A stretch of 40,732 nucleotides of DNA from Actinomadura bangladeshensis. GTDB lineage: Bacteria > Actinomycetota > Actinomycetes > Streptosporangiales > Streptosporangiaceae. The notes beneath the pieces were generated by a model. It was not told the DNA's origin, made no database searches, and was given only the letters and a program-made list of their open reading frames with translations. The first letter of the stretch is position 1; every line of letters begins with the position of its first letter. The DNA lies in assembly GCF_004348335.1 (NCBI RefSeq), contig NZ_SMJW01000043.1, positions 1 to 40,732 of the forward strand. Direction: 5' to 3'. This document shows, piece after piece, positions 24,344 through 31,518 of this stretch. The position numbers and the translations under genes are program-made.

Positions 24344-24693
24344 GTCCCGAAGTACCACTCGTTGCCGTCGGGGTCGCGGGCCGCGTAGTCGCGGGAGCCG
24401 TAATCCTGGTCGGTGAGCGGGCGGATGATCTCGGCGCCGGCCGCCTTCGCGCGGTCGTGGTGGGCATCGGGGTCGTCGATGGCGACGTAGACCGCCGCCG
24501 CCGGGGTCTTGGCGGCGCCGAGCATGACGATGCCGGTGTCGAAGCCCAGCTCGGCGTGGACGATGTTCCCGGCGTCGTCCTTGTGGGCCGCGATCTCGGT
24601 GAAGCCGAACGCCTCCTCCAGCCACGCCATCGTCCGCGCCGGGTCGGCGGCCCTGATCAGCGGGTAGAAGGTGCGGCGGATCTCGCTCGTCAT
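24331..24693 (-). CDS. VOC family (glyoxalase/bleomycin-resistance fold) protein
   Basis: A 120-aa single vicinal-oxygen-chelate domain resembling PhnB/YdfO-like members: FYPLIRAADPARTMAWLEEAFGFTE, HAELGFDTGIVMLG, VAIDDPDAHHDRAKAAGAEIIRPLTDQDYGSRDYAARDPDGNEWYFG. The final RDPDGN-E metal/structural motif is intact. Could be an enzyme or a binding protein; substrate unknown. The ATG at 24693 has AGGGAGG upstream. Its promoter shares the CAAGAC box and 19-bp geometry with the TIGR03086 and O-methyltransferase genes. It lies downstream of TetR on the same strand but has its own promoter. Confidence 0.87.
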   Translation of the reverse strand: MTSEIRRTFYPLIRAADPARTMAWLEEAFGFTEIAAHKDDAGNIVHAELGFDTGIVMLGAAKTPAAAVYVAIDDPDAHHDRAKAAGAEIIRPLTDQDYGSRDYAARDPDGNEWYFGTYRP

Positions 24694-24732
24694 GTCGTCC
24701 TCCCTGTGGCGTCGGCGGCGGGGTACCTGCCC

Positions 24733-24779
24733 AGTCTGCGGCGGACGGACCCCGCGCGTCTTGGACGAATGGCACCTCA
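24733..24779 (-). promoter_or_regulatory. AraC-regulon promoter, copy 3 (VOC gene)
   Basis: Minus strand: box GAGGTGCCATTCGTCCAAG extending to AC (22-bp site 24758-24779), 19 bp, then -10 CAGACT (24733-24738). The box overlaps the TetR stop codon. Box and spacing match copies 1 and 2. Confidence 0.6.
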
Positions 24780-25457
24780 GCGCCGCGCGGCGTCCCGTTC
24801 GGCGGCGAGGCGGCGGGTCTCGGGCGAGACCGGGGCGCCGAGGATCGCGGCGACGACGTCGATCAGGTAGCTGGTGAACAGGCGGTCGTCGGTGCGGGGG
24901 CCCGAGCGGGCGCGGCGGGCGAGCTCGATCGACGCGTACAGGATGGCGGTGAAGCGGCGGTGCAGGCGTGCCGCGTCCTCCTCCAGGAGCGGCTCGACGA
25001 GGGCCCGCCACCGGCACAGGCTGTCGTGTCTCATCTGGAGGGACGACCCCCCAGACCCCCCGGCAACCGCCTCAGAGGGATCGTCCAGCACGGCGACCGG
25101 GACGATCGGGTCCGGGCGGTTCACCACGTCCGCCCAGATCTGCAGGTAGGCGCGCCCCGACGCGTCGGCGAGGCGTGCGGCGAGCGGGCGGACGAGGGCG
25201 GCGGCCAGCGGCCGGACGCCCGGTTCGCCGTCCTCGTAGGCGTCGAGCAGGGCGTGCCGGCGGGCCTCCACGTCGGGGGCGTGCCGGGCGAAGATCGCGC
25301 GGAGGATCCCGGCGCGGTCCCCGAAGTGGTACTGGACGGCCGTGGCGTTGCGGGCGCCGGCCTCCTGGAGGATCTCCCGGAGGCTGACGGCGTCCACGCC
25401 GCGCGCGGCGTAGAGGGCCTCGGCGGCGTCCAGCAGCCGTCCGCGGGTGTCACTCAT
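24777..25457 (-). CDS. TetR family transcriptional regulator
   Basis: A 226-aa repressor-type protein. The N-terminal HTH (TRGRLLDAAEALYAARGVDAVSLREILQEAGARNATAVQYHFGDRAGILRAIF, residues ~4-56) is clear; the rest is an alpha-helical ligand domain. Its ATG (25457) overlaps the stop of the acyl-CoA dehydrogenase gene by 8 bp, so it is the second gene of that operon. A 20-bp near-palindrome in the operon's promoter (26788-26807) is its likely operator. An acyl-CoA ligand is plausible from context only. Confidence 0.88.
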   Translation of the reverse strand: MSDTRGRLLDAAEALYAARGVDAVSLREILQEAGARNATAVQYHFGDRAGILRAIFARHAPDVEARRHALLDAYEDGEPGVRPLAAALVRPLAARLADASGRAYLQIWADVVNRPDPIVPVAVLDDPSEAVAGGSGGSSLQMRHDSLCRWRALVEPLLEEDAARLHRRFTAILYASIELARRARSGPRTDDRLFTSYLIDVVAAILGAPVSPETRRLAAERDAARR

Positions 25458-26742
25458 CGCCGATCGCGAGCTCCAGGGCCTCGGCGAAGCGCTCGCGGGC
25501 CGCCTCCCGCAGGGTGGGCAGGTGCCGGGACGGCCACAGGCCCTCGACCGGCTCGACGTCGCGCAGCAGCTGCCGCGCCACGGTGATCTTGTGGACCTCG
25601 GTGGGGCCGTCGGCGATGCCGAGCGCCTCGGCGGCGAGCAGCATGCCCGCGAACGGCATCTCCTTGGAGACGCCGAGGGCGCCGTGCAGGTGCATCGCCC
25701 GCTGCACGACGTCGTGGTAGACCTTCGGCATCGCGGCCTTCACGGCGGCGATGTCCTTGCGGACCTTCTTGTAGTCCCCGTGCTTGTCGATCAGCCAGGC
25801 GGTGCGCAGGACGAGCAGCCGGAACTGCTCGATCTCGATCCAGCTGTCGGCGATCTTCTCGCGGGTCATCTGCATCTTGGCCAGCGGCCCGAACCGGGTC
25901 TCCCGGGACACGGCCCGCTCCAGCATCATGTCGAACGCCCGGCGGACCTGCGCGATCGTCCGCATCGCGTGGTGGATGCGGCCGCCGCCGAGCCGGGTCT
26001 GCGCGATGACGAACGCGCCGCCCTCGTCGCCGAGCAGGTTCTCGGCCGGGACGCGGACGTTCTCGTAGCGCAGGTAGCCGTGCGAGCCCTCGCGCTCGCC
26101 GCCGACGCCGACGTTGCGGACGGTGGTCAGGCCCGGCGCGTCGGCCGGCACGATGAACATCGACATGCCCTGGTACGCCGACACGTCGGGGTTCGTCACG
26201 GCCATCACGATCAGGAACGTCGCGTGGCGGGCGTTCGAGGAGAACCACTTCTCGCCGTTGATGACCCAGCCGTCGCCGTCCCGGACGGCGCGGGTGGTGA
26301 ACAGCGTGGGGTCGGCTCCCCCGTGCGGCTCGGTCATCGAGTAGGACGAGGAGATCTCGCCGTCCAGCAGCGGCCGCAGGTAGCGCTCCTTCTGCTCGGG
26401 CGTGCCGAAGTGCGCGATGATCTCCGCGTTGCCGGAGTCGGGCGCCTGGCAGCCGAACACCGACGGCGCCCAGCGGGAGCGTCCGAGGATCTCGTTCAGC
26501 AGCGCCAGCTTCACCTGGCCGTACCCCTGCCCGCCGAGCTCGGGGCCGAGATGGCACGCCCACAGCCCCTTCTCGCGCACCCGGTCCTGCAGCGGGCGGA
26601 CGAGCCGCTTGTAGCGGGGGTCGTCCTTGTCGTACGGGCTGCCGAGGACGAGGTCGAGCGGCTCGACCTCGTCCCGGACGAAGGCGTCCGCCCAGTCGAG
26701 GAGTTCCTGGTAGTCGGGGTCGGTCTCGAAGTCCCAAGCCAT
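25450..26742 (-). CDS. Acyl-CoA dehydrogenase
   Basis: A 430-aa FAD-dependent acyl-CoA dehydrogenase. N-terminal helical domain DPDYQELLDWADAFVRDEVEPL; flavin-contact strand SSYSMTEPHGGADPTLFTTRA; EKWFSSNARHATFLIVMAVT; C-terminal helices with LGGGRIHHAMRTIAQVRRAFDMMLERAVSR, HLHGALGVSKEMPF and the EVHKITVARQLL end. It oxidises an acyl-CoA to the enoyl-CoA; chain-length preference unknown. Members of this subgroup are often next to APH-like (ACAD10/11 N-domain-like) kinases, as here. The ATG at 26742 has AGGAGG 6 bp upstream; the longer frame start at 26778 lacks one. Transcribed divergently from the APH-like gene across a palindromic operator. Confidence 0.92.
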   Translation of the reverse strand: MAWDFETDPDYQELLDWADAFVRDEVEPLDLVLGSPYDKDDPRYKRLVRPLQDRVREKGLWACHLGPELGGQGYGQVKLALLNEILGRSRWAPSVFGCQAPDSGNAEIIAHFGTPEQKERYLRPLLDGEISSSYSMTEPHGGADPTLFTTRAVRDGDGWVINGEKWFSSNARHATFLIVMAVTNPDVSAYQGMSMFIVPADAPGLTTVRNVGVGGEREGSHGYLRYENVRVPAENLLGDEGGAFVIAQTRLGGGRIHHAMRTIAQVRRAFDMMLERAVSRETRFGPLAKMQMTREKIADSWIEIEQFRLLVLRTAWLIDKHGDYKKVRKDIAAVKAAMPKVYHDVVQRAMHLHGALGVSKEMPFAGMLLAAEALGIADGPTEVHKITVARQLLRDVEPVEGLWPSRHLPTLREAARERFAEALELAIGDE

Positions 26743-26787
26743 GGCGAGCCTCCTGCGTCGTTTCCCGATAATCTGCACACCTCAGTA

Positions 26788-26807
26788 AGTAATGCAAGTG
26801 CATGACT
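26788..26807. promoter_or_regulatory. 20-bp near-palindromic operator (candidate TetR site)
   Basis: AGTAATGCAAGTGCATGACT: arms AGTnATGCA and TGCATnACT around AG, with one mismatched position per arm. It lies between the acyl-CoA dehydrogenase and APH-like starts. On the minus strand a TTGCAT within it sits 18 bp from GATTAT, a possible dehydrogenase promoter. On the plus strand it precedes TACCCT (26810-26815), a possible -10 for the APH-like gene. Confidence 0.6.
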
Positions 26808-26845
26808 GTTACCCTCCGGGTGACCTTGTCGGAAAGGGACCCGCC

Positions 26846-27913
26846 GTGCAGCCTGAGCAGATCGACCGCGCCCTCGTGGACTTCGGCGTCCTCGCCGGGT
26901 GGATGGACGGCCGGGACCTGCCGGGCGGCCCTTTCGAGGACGTCCGGTCCCTCGCGGGCGGCACGCAGAACACGCTGATCCGGTTCTCCCGGGGCGGCCG
27001 CGACTACGTGCTGCGGCGCGGGCCGGCCCATCTGCGCGCGCGGACGAACGACGTCCTGCGCCGCGAGGCCCGGGTGCTGGCGGCGCTCGACGGCACCGGC
27101 GTCCCGGCGCCGCGCCTCATCGCGGCCTGCCCGGACGAGTCGGTGCTGGGCGGCGCCGTCTTCTACCTGATGACGCCGGTCGAGGGGTTCAACGCCACGG
27201 TCGCGCTGCCCGGGAAGCACGCCGGCGACGCGTCCGTCCGGCGGGAGATGGGCCTGAACGCCGCACGCGCGCTGTCGGCGCTGGGCGCGGTCGACCACGA
27301 GGCCGTCGGCTTGGGCGACTTCGGCAGGCCGGAGGGGTTCCTGGCTCGGCAGGTGGGCCGCTGGATGTCCGAACTCGACTCCTACGGCGCGCTCGACGGC
27401 TACCCGGGCCCCGACATCCCCGGCCTGGACGACGTCGCCCGCTGGCTGGAGGACAACCGCCCCAAGGTGTGGCGGCCGGGGATCCTGCACGGCGACTACC
27501 ACCTGGCCAACCTGATGTACTCCTTCGACGGCCCCGAGGTCGCCGCGATCGTCGACTGGGAGATGTGCACGATCGGCGACCCGCTGCTCGACCTCGGCTG
27601 GCTGCTGGCCACCTGGCCGGACCGCGACGACCAGAGCGCCGCGCTGGCCGGCCCGCTGGGCGCGGCGGGCGGCCTGCCCACGGCGGACGAACTGGTCGCG
27701 ACCTACGCCGAGCGCCCCGGCGCCGTCGCCGGACGCGACCTGTCGTCCATCACCTGGTACGCGGTGCTCGCCTGCTTCAAGCTCGGCATCGTCCTGGAGG
27801 GCACGCACGCCCGCGCGTTCGCCGGGAAGGCCCCGAAGGAGACCGGCGACCTGCTGCACGCGATCACCCTCGGGCTGTTCCAGCGCGCCCACGGCTTCAT
27901 CAGGTCGTCGTGA
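26846..27913 (+). CDS. Aminoglycoside-phosphotransferase-fold kinase (ACAD10/11-like)
   Basis: A 355-aa APH/choline-kinase-fold protein. Seen: nucleotide-binding LAGGTQNTLIRFSRGGRDYVLRRGP, the lysine-position replaced by the R of VLRRGP as in many ACAD11-type domains, EARVLAALDGTGVPAPR, catalytic loop ILHGDYHLANLMY (HGD-x4-N) and metal motif IVDWEMCTIGDPLLDLGWLL. In animals the fused ACAD10/11 kinase domain phosphorylates 4-hydroxyacyl-CoAs so the dehydrogenase can process them; a separate bacterial pair with the divergent dehydrogenase could do the same. The GTG at 26846 has GGAAAGG upstream; an in-frame ATG at 26792 lies inside the operator. Coupled to the next gene by a TGATG overlap. Confidence 0.85.
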   Translation: MQPEQIDRALVDFGVLAGWMDGRDLPGGPFEDVRSLAGGTQNTLIRFSRGGRDYVLRRGPAHLRARTNDVLRREARVLAALDGTGVPAPRLIAACPDESVLGGAVFYLMTPVEGFNATVALPGKHAGDASVRREMGLNAARALSALGAVDHEAVGLGDFGRPEGFLARQVGRWMSELDSYGALDGYPGPDIPGLDDVARWLEDNRPKVWRPGILHGDYHLANLMYSFDGPEVAAIVDWEMCTIGDPLLDLGWLLATWPDRDDQSAALAGPLGAAGGLPTADELVATYAERPGAVAGRDLSSITWYAVLACFKLGIVLEGTHARAFAGKAPKETGDLLHAITLGLFQRAHGFIRSS

Positions 27914-28461
27914 TGGAGATCCGCAGGGGCGGGGCGGGCGACGCGCCGCTGATGCTCGCGATGCTGGACGGCGCGGTGGCCTGGCTCGCCGCGAACGGCC
28001 GCACCGGGCAGTGGGGCAGCGAGCCCTGGTCGCGCGATCCGGCTCGGGTCGAGCGGATCGCCGGCATCGCCCGCGACGACGAGATCTGGGTCGCCGAGGT
28101 GGACGGCCGTCCCGCCGGGGCCATGGCGGTCTCCTCCTGCCCGCCGCGCTACATCGACCCGATCGACGAACCCGAGCTCTACATCACGCTCCTGGTGACC
28201 GACCGCGCGTTCGCCGGGCACGGCGTGGGCGGCGCGCTCATCGCCAAGGCGAAGGACGAGGCGCGGGCGAGGGGCGCCGGCCTCCTGCGCGTCGACTGCT
28301 ACCGCGGCGACGACCGGCGGCTGGTCGAGTACTACCGGCGCAACGGCTTCGACCCCGCCGCGGAGTTCACGGTCGGCGACTGGCCGGGGCAGCTGCTGTC
28401 GCAGCGGGTGAAGCCCGCGACGCTTGAAAATCCGGGCGGCCGGACGCAGCCTGGAGAGTGA
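27913..28461 (+). CDS. GNAT family N-acetyltransferase
   Basis: A 182-aa GNAT protein: MEIRRGGAGDAPLMLAMLDGAVAWLAANG, substrate-side QWGSEPW, IWVAEVDGRPAGAMAV, acetyl-CoA motif LLVTDRAFAGHGVGGALIAKAKDEA (R/Q-x2-G-x-G/A as AGHGVGG), and VDCYRGDDRRLVEYYRRNGF. Acceptor unknown. Its ATG overlaps the stop of the APH-like gene (TGATG), so they are translationally coupled and probably functionally linked to the acyl-CoA genes. Confidence 0.85.
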   Translation: MEIRRGGAGDAPLMLAMLDGAVAWLAANGRTGQWGSEPWSRDPARVERIAGIARDDEIWVAEVDGRPAGAMAVSSCPPRYIDPIDEPELYITLLVTDRAFAGHGVGGALIAKAKDEARARGAGLLRVDCYRGDDRRLVEYYRRNGFDPAAEFTVGDWPGQLLSQRVKPATLENPGGRTQPGE

Positions 28462-28600
28462 CCGGCGCGAACGGGGCAGTCGGTGACGCCCTTACGCCGC
28501 ACGGACGGCGACCGAGCCGCTCGCCTCGTTCCGCCGGTCGACGACGCTCACGTCGGATTCCCGCCAGCGGACCCGCCCGGTGCGCGGGCAGGCTCGGGGA

Positions 28601-29536
28601 ATGGCAGAGAACTTCCGCTTCGGCGTGGTCGGCGAGTCGATCCGGTCGGGCGCCGGCCTGGCCGGGACCGCGCGCCGCGCCGAGGAACTCGGATACGACG
28701 TCCTGACGCTGCGGGACCACTTCGTCGCCGAGCCGTTCGGCGACCAGCTCGCCCCCCTGGTGGCGCTGGCGTCCGCCGCGTCGGTCACGAGCGCGCTGCG
28801 GCTGGGCACGATGGTCCTCGCGAACGACTACCGGCATCCGGTGATGCTCGCCAAGGAGGCCGCCACCCTCGACCACCTGTCGGGCGGGCGGTTCGAGCTG
28901 GGCATCGGCGCCGGCTGGCTGCGCGAGGAGTACGAGGCCGCCGGGATGCCCTTCGACCCCGCCGGGACGAGGGTCGGGAGGCTGGAGGAGTCGCTGCGGA
29001 TCCTGCGCGGCCTCCTGGACGGCGAGGAGACCGCGTTCGACGGGGAGCACTACCGGGTCGGCGGGCTGACGGTGTTCCCGCGTCCCGCACGGCGCCCGCC
29101 GCTGGCGGTCGGCGCCGGCAGCAGGCGCATGCTCGGCATCGCGGGGCGGCTCGCGGACACCGTCGGCATCCTCCCCCGCGCCCTCCCCCATGGGGCGATC
29201 TCCGACGAGGTCACCGAGCGGCTGCCGGACACCATCGCCCGCAAGGTCGACTGGGTGCGGGAGGCCGCCGGGGAACGCGACGTCGAGCTGAGCATGATGG
29301 TGACGCCGACCTTCGGCGCCGATCCGCGGCGCACCGCCGCCCGGGTCGCGGTGACGCGCGGCTGGGGTACGTCGGCGGCCGGCCTCGTTCTGGAGATGCC
29401 GTCGCAGTTCGTCGGCCCGCCCGAGCACATCGCCGAGCAGATGCTGGCCCGGCGCGACCGCTACGGCTTCACCTATTACCAGGTCCCGGACGCGTGCATG
29501 GAGGAGTTCGCCCCCGTCATCCCCCTGCTGGCCTAG
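28601..29536 (+). CDS. LLM-class F420-dependent oxidoreductase (MSMEG_2516-type)
   Basis: A 311-aa luciferase-like TIM-barrel protein. Seen: FRFGVVGESIRSGAGLAGTARRAEELGYDVLTLRDHF, RLGTMVLANDYRHPVMLAKEAATLDHLSGGRFELGIGAGW (the hallmark motif of F420/FMN LLM proteins), RLEESLRILRGLLDG and PPLAVGAGSRRMLGIAGRLAD. It resembles the TIGR03621 F420-dependent group known from mycobacteria; redox substrate unknown. The ATG at 28601 lacks a strong ribosome site (CTCGGGGA immediately upstream); the start at 28580 is possible but adds non-family residues. The 139-bp upstream spacer holds no clear gene. Confidence 0.85.
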   Translation: MAENFRFGVVGESIRSGAGLAGTARRAEELGYDVLTLRDHFVAEPFGDQLAPLVALASAASVTSALRLGTMVLANDYRHPVMLAKEAATLDHLSGGRFELGIGAGWLREEYEAAGMPFDPAGTRVGRLEESLRILRGLLDGEETAFDGEHYRVGGLTVFPRPARRPPLAVGAGSRRMLGIAGRLADTVGILPRALPHGAISDEVTERLPDTIARKVDWVREAAGERDVELSMMVTPTFGADPRRTAARVAVTRGWGTSAAGLVLEMPSQFVGPPEHIAEQMLARRDRYGFTYYQVPDACMEEFAPVIPLLA

Positions 29537-29690
29537 AGGGGTCGGCGAAGCCGGCGTTCATGGCGAGGCTCAACTCCGGTTCGGTGAGGCGCTCCGCGCG
29601 TCGGGTCGTCCAGCGCGAGGACGGCCGGGTCCGCGTCGAGCCACGTGGCGAACACAACCTTCTACTGGTTGCCTCTGGAGAGGCCTGCTC
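29517..29690 (-). pseudogene. Short frameshifted gene remnant
   Basis: One frame reads FATWLDADPAVLALDDPTR and the next continues RAERLTEPELSLAMNAGFADPSRPAGG to a stop at 29517. Joined, they look like the end of a real protein. Family not recognised. It overlaps the end of the LLM gene by 20 bp. Confidence 0.35.
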
Positions 29691-29796
29691 GCACGGGCGT
29701 GGACGTCGCCGCGCACGCTCAAGGACACCCTCGACGAGGGCGGCGGAACCTCCGCCGAGCACGGCCGCTACGTCGGCATGCACCTCGCCCCGCATG

Positions 29797-30167
29797 CTCA
29801 TCGAGGCCCCGCTCCCCTACCTGGAGGACCTGTACGAGGCGGCGCACGAGAACATCCACCCGGCCGTCCTGGACGGGACGGACACGCTGTTCCTGGAGAA
29901 GGTGAGCGGGCGGCGCTCGATGCCGATCGTGTCCCGCGTGGGCGGGCGCCTGCCCGCCTACTGCACGGCGACCGGGAAGCTGTTCCTCGCGCTCGGGCCG
30001 CCGGCGCGGCTGGAGGACGTGCTCGCGCGCGGGCTCGTCCGCTGCACCCCGCATGCCGGGGGCTGCTGCGGCGGGAGCTGGACCGGCTCGCGCCGGCGGT
30101 GCGCACCGCGGCGCTGGCGCCGGCGCGGGAGGCGGCCGGAGAGCTGGAAACGGGGATCCCCCGGTGA
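29797..30167 (+). pseudogene. IclR-family regulator remnant (effector domain only)
   Basis: The frame LIEAPLPYLEDLYEAAHENI, HPAVLDGTDTLFLEKVSGRR and SMPIVSRVGGRLPAYCTATGKLFLALGPP is the start of an IclR effector-binding domain. After RCTPHAGG the reading frame shifts, and LLRRELDRLAPAVRTAALAPA continues in another frame to a stop at ~30167. The N-terminal winged-helix DNA-binding domain and the second half of the effector domain are missing, so the regulator cannot be functional. Confidence 0.7.
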
Positions 30168-30190
30168 TCTCGCGATACCGGGGGATCCCC
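30152..30190 (-). terminator. Strong hairpin terminator downstream of the RlpA-like gene
   Basis: GGGGATCCCCCGG (30152-30164) pairs with CCGGGGGATCCCC (30178-30190), 13 bp plus a further T-A pair. On the plus strand a pyrimidine stretch follows. It ends transcription of the leftward RlpA-like gene or of the IclR remnant. Confidence 0.65.
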
Positions 30191-30240
30191 TCTTCCCATG
30201 CACCGGCAGCCCTGCGCCGGGTCTGTGCGGGACGTCCGGG

Positions 30241-30921
30241 TCAGGAACCGAAGGGCTGGGGCTTGCCCTTCTTGCCGGCGCCCTTGCCCCAGGAGAGGAC
30301 CTCCCACTTGACGTTCTTCAGGTGGCCCTCGCCGGTTCCGGCGTTGTACTTGCTCTTCGGCTTCCCGCCGTCCAGCAGGTAGCGGAAGGTGTAGGTGTCG
30401 AGGTCGAGCATGACGCCGCGGTGCGACGGCTCGCCGGGCCCGCGGTCGCCGACGAAGCCGGTGACGGTGCGGCCGTCGTAGGTGACCTTGACCTTGGTGT
30501 GCAGGGGCCAGCTCGGGCTGGCGAACAGCCCCTTCTGCATCGGCTTGCCGCCGGCCGGGGCGCCGGTGTCGCCGTTCACGCCGGAGCCGTCGTCCCAGAA
30601 GTAGGACGCGGTGGTCTTGCCGCTGAGCAGGACCTTGGAGCCCTTCTTCTCGCGCTGGGTGTCGGGCTTGGCGTCGGACTTGGCGTCGGTCTTGGACTCG
30701 GCCTTGGAGCCGGGCTTGGAGCCGGCCGTCGCCTTGTCGACGCTCTTCTGCGGGTGGTCCGCGGGGGTCTGGTGCTCCTGCGAGGCCACGGCCTGCTGCG
30801 CCAGGAACTGCTTCTCCGGAGCGGAGTCGTCGCTGGCCGCCGCGACGCCTGCGACCAGCATGCCCGCGAGGGCGGTACCGGTGACGCCGGTCAGGACGAC
30901 ATTGATCGCTCGCTGCTGCAT
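30241..30921 (-). CDS. Secreted RlpA-like double-psi beta-barrel protein
   Basis: A 226-aa exported protein. Signal peptide MQQRAINVVLTGVTGTALAGMLVAGVAAAS with likely cleavage after VAAA. Residues ~35-105 are a low-complexity linker with lysine-rich SKxDAK-type repeats. The C-terminal ~115 residues form a DPBB-like domain (SYFWDDGSGVNGDTGAPAGGKPM, WPLHTKVKVTYDGRTVTGFVGDRGP, then HRGVMLDLDTYTFRYLLDGG). The DRGP and LDL positions match RlpA/expansin-type barrels, which bind or cleave peptidoglycan, although the usual acidic catalytic arrangement is not certain here. The ATG at 30921 has AAGGAAA 4-5 bp upstream. A long 5' region (to ~31290) holds no recognisable ydaO riboswitch. Confidence 0.75.
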   Translation of the reverse strand: MQQRAINVVLTGVTGTALAGMLVAGVAAASDDSAPEKQFLAQQAVASQEHQTPADHPQKSVDKATAGSKPGSKAESKTDAKSDAKPDTQREKKGSKVLLSGKTTASYFWDDGSGVNGDTGAPAGGKPMQKGLFASPSWPLHTKVKVTYDGRTVTGFVGDRGPGEPSHRGVMLDLDTYTFRYLLDGGKPKSKYNAGTGEGHLKNVKWEVLSWGKGAGKKGKPQPFGS

Positions 30922-31292
30922 GGATTTCCTTCGTTCGGGGTACAGGGCTGCCGCTCCGCGCCGGGGGCCCGCCGTTCCGTACAGGAGGCGACGTGCTGTT
31001 TCCGGGTAGGGGAGAGCGGCTCCGAGACTCGGGACTCGGGAGATGCCGCCGCGGGGAAGGACCCGCTTGGAACGATCCACGGGCATGGCGGACCGCGCCC
31101 GCGCTCACTGGCGCACGACCGTCCTCGGACGTGCGTGTGTCACGGACTCAGATGAAGCGGAAGGATGCCGACCGGGGGCTCACGGGCCCGACTCGGTGTG
31201 CGGCCGGTGCATGGTACGGCCGCGATTCGGCGAAGGATCCCGCCTGGCGGGCGGGAGGCGACGGCTATGCGATTGGCCAGGTCAAGGGTTCT
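30922..31292. other. Non-coding upstream region of the RlpA-like gene
   Basis: About 370 bp without a credible gene in any frame. It contains short GC inverted repeats (CCTGGCGGGCGGGAGGCG region; CTCGGGACTCGGGAG) and should include the promoter of the RlpA-like gene, but no clear -35/-10 pair was found on the minus strand. Confidence 0.4.
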
Positions 31293-31314
31293 TTGACCCG
31301 AACCTGAGCTTGAC
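31280..31314. repeat. Clustered GTCAA/TTGAC inverted repeats
   Basis: GGTCAA (31280-31285), TTGACC (31293-31298) and CTTGAC (31309-31314). The first two form a perfect palindrome around 7 bp. They overlap the -35 of the promoter at 31293-31320, a layout suited to a repressor or activator. Confidence 0.5.
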
Positions 31315-31320
31315 TATATA
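31293..31320 (+). promoter_or_regulatory. Orphan consensus-like promoter
   Basis: TTGACC (31293-31298), 16 bp, TATATA (31315-31320). The surrounding ~100 bp is unusually AT-rich for this genome. The next established rightward gene starts 1.2 kb away; downstream lie a 42-codon ORF and the antisense strand of the Tyr-rich gene. Confidence 0.55.
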
Positions 31321-31330
31321 CGGCATTACC

Positions 31331-31459
31331 GTGCTTTCGCCAAACTCGGGTTTTCTTTACCTTTGCCCAGGTAGATCCTTTTCTCGGGTGGTCCCGAGCT
31401 GGGCGGTGTGCCGGGGGGACGCTGGACCGTACGGTCGCAGCATCACCACGACAGCGTAA
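31331..31459 (+). CDS. Possible small leaderless ORF (42 aa)
   Basis: GTG 11 bp after the TATATA box opens a 42-codon frame (VLSPNSGFLYLCPGRSFSRV, then VPSWAVCRGDAGPYGRSITTTA) ending TAA at 31459. It has no recognisable homology or strong codon bias and could equally be chance sequence within a small RNA. A CTCGGG-TGGT-CCCGAG hairpin (31383-31398) lies inside it. Confidence 0.2.
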   Translation: MLSPNSGFLYLCPGRSFSRVVPSWAVCRGDAGPYGRSITTTA

Positions 31460-31518
31460 AGAACACCAAGACCCCCACGGGCATTCCAGCCCGCACCCCA
31501 GGGAAGGTAAAGCCTCGC

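Noticed and set aside
28492..28600. Minus-strand tail reading GRVRWRESDVSVVDRRNEAS before a stop, like the end of an excisionase/AlpA-type HTH protein
   Set aside because: The matching stretch is only ~20 residues, has no upstream domain or start, and sits at the LLM gene start. Too little to call even a remnant.
28483..31155. A single 890-codon open frame on the plus strand
   Set aside because: It runs antisense or out of frame through the LLM gene and the RlpA-like gene. Only its stretch at 29797-30040 resembles a protein (IclR effector), which is reported as a remnant.
30922..31300. A c-di-AMP (ydaO) riboswitch upstream of the RlpA-like wall gene
   Set aside because: Such genes often have one in actinobacteria, but the conserved ydaO blocks (the GGGGTGAATC and CCGAACCCGACAGCTAACC-like parts) were not found on either strand.
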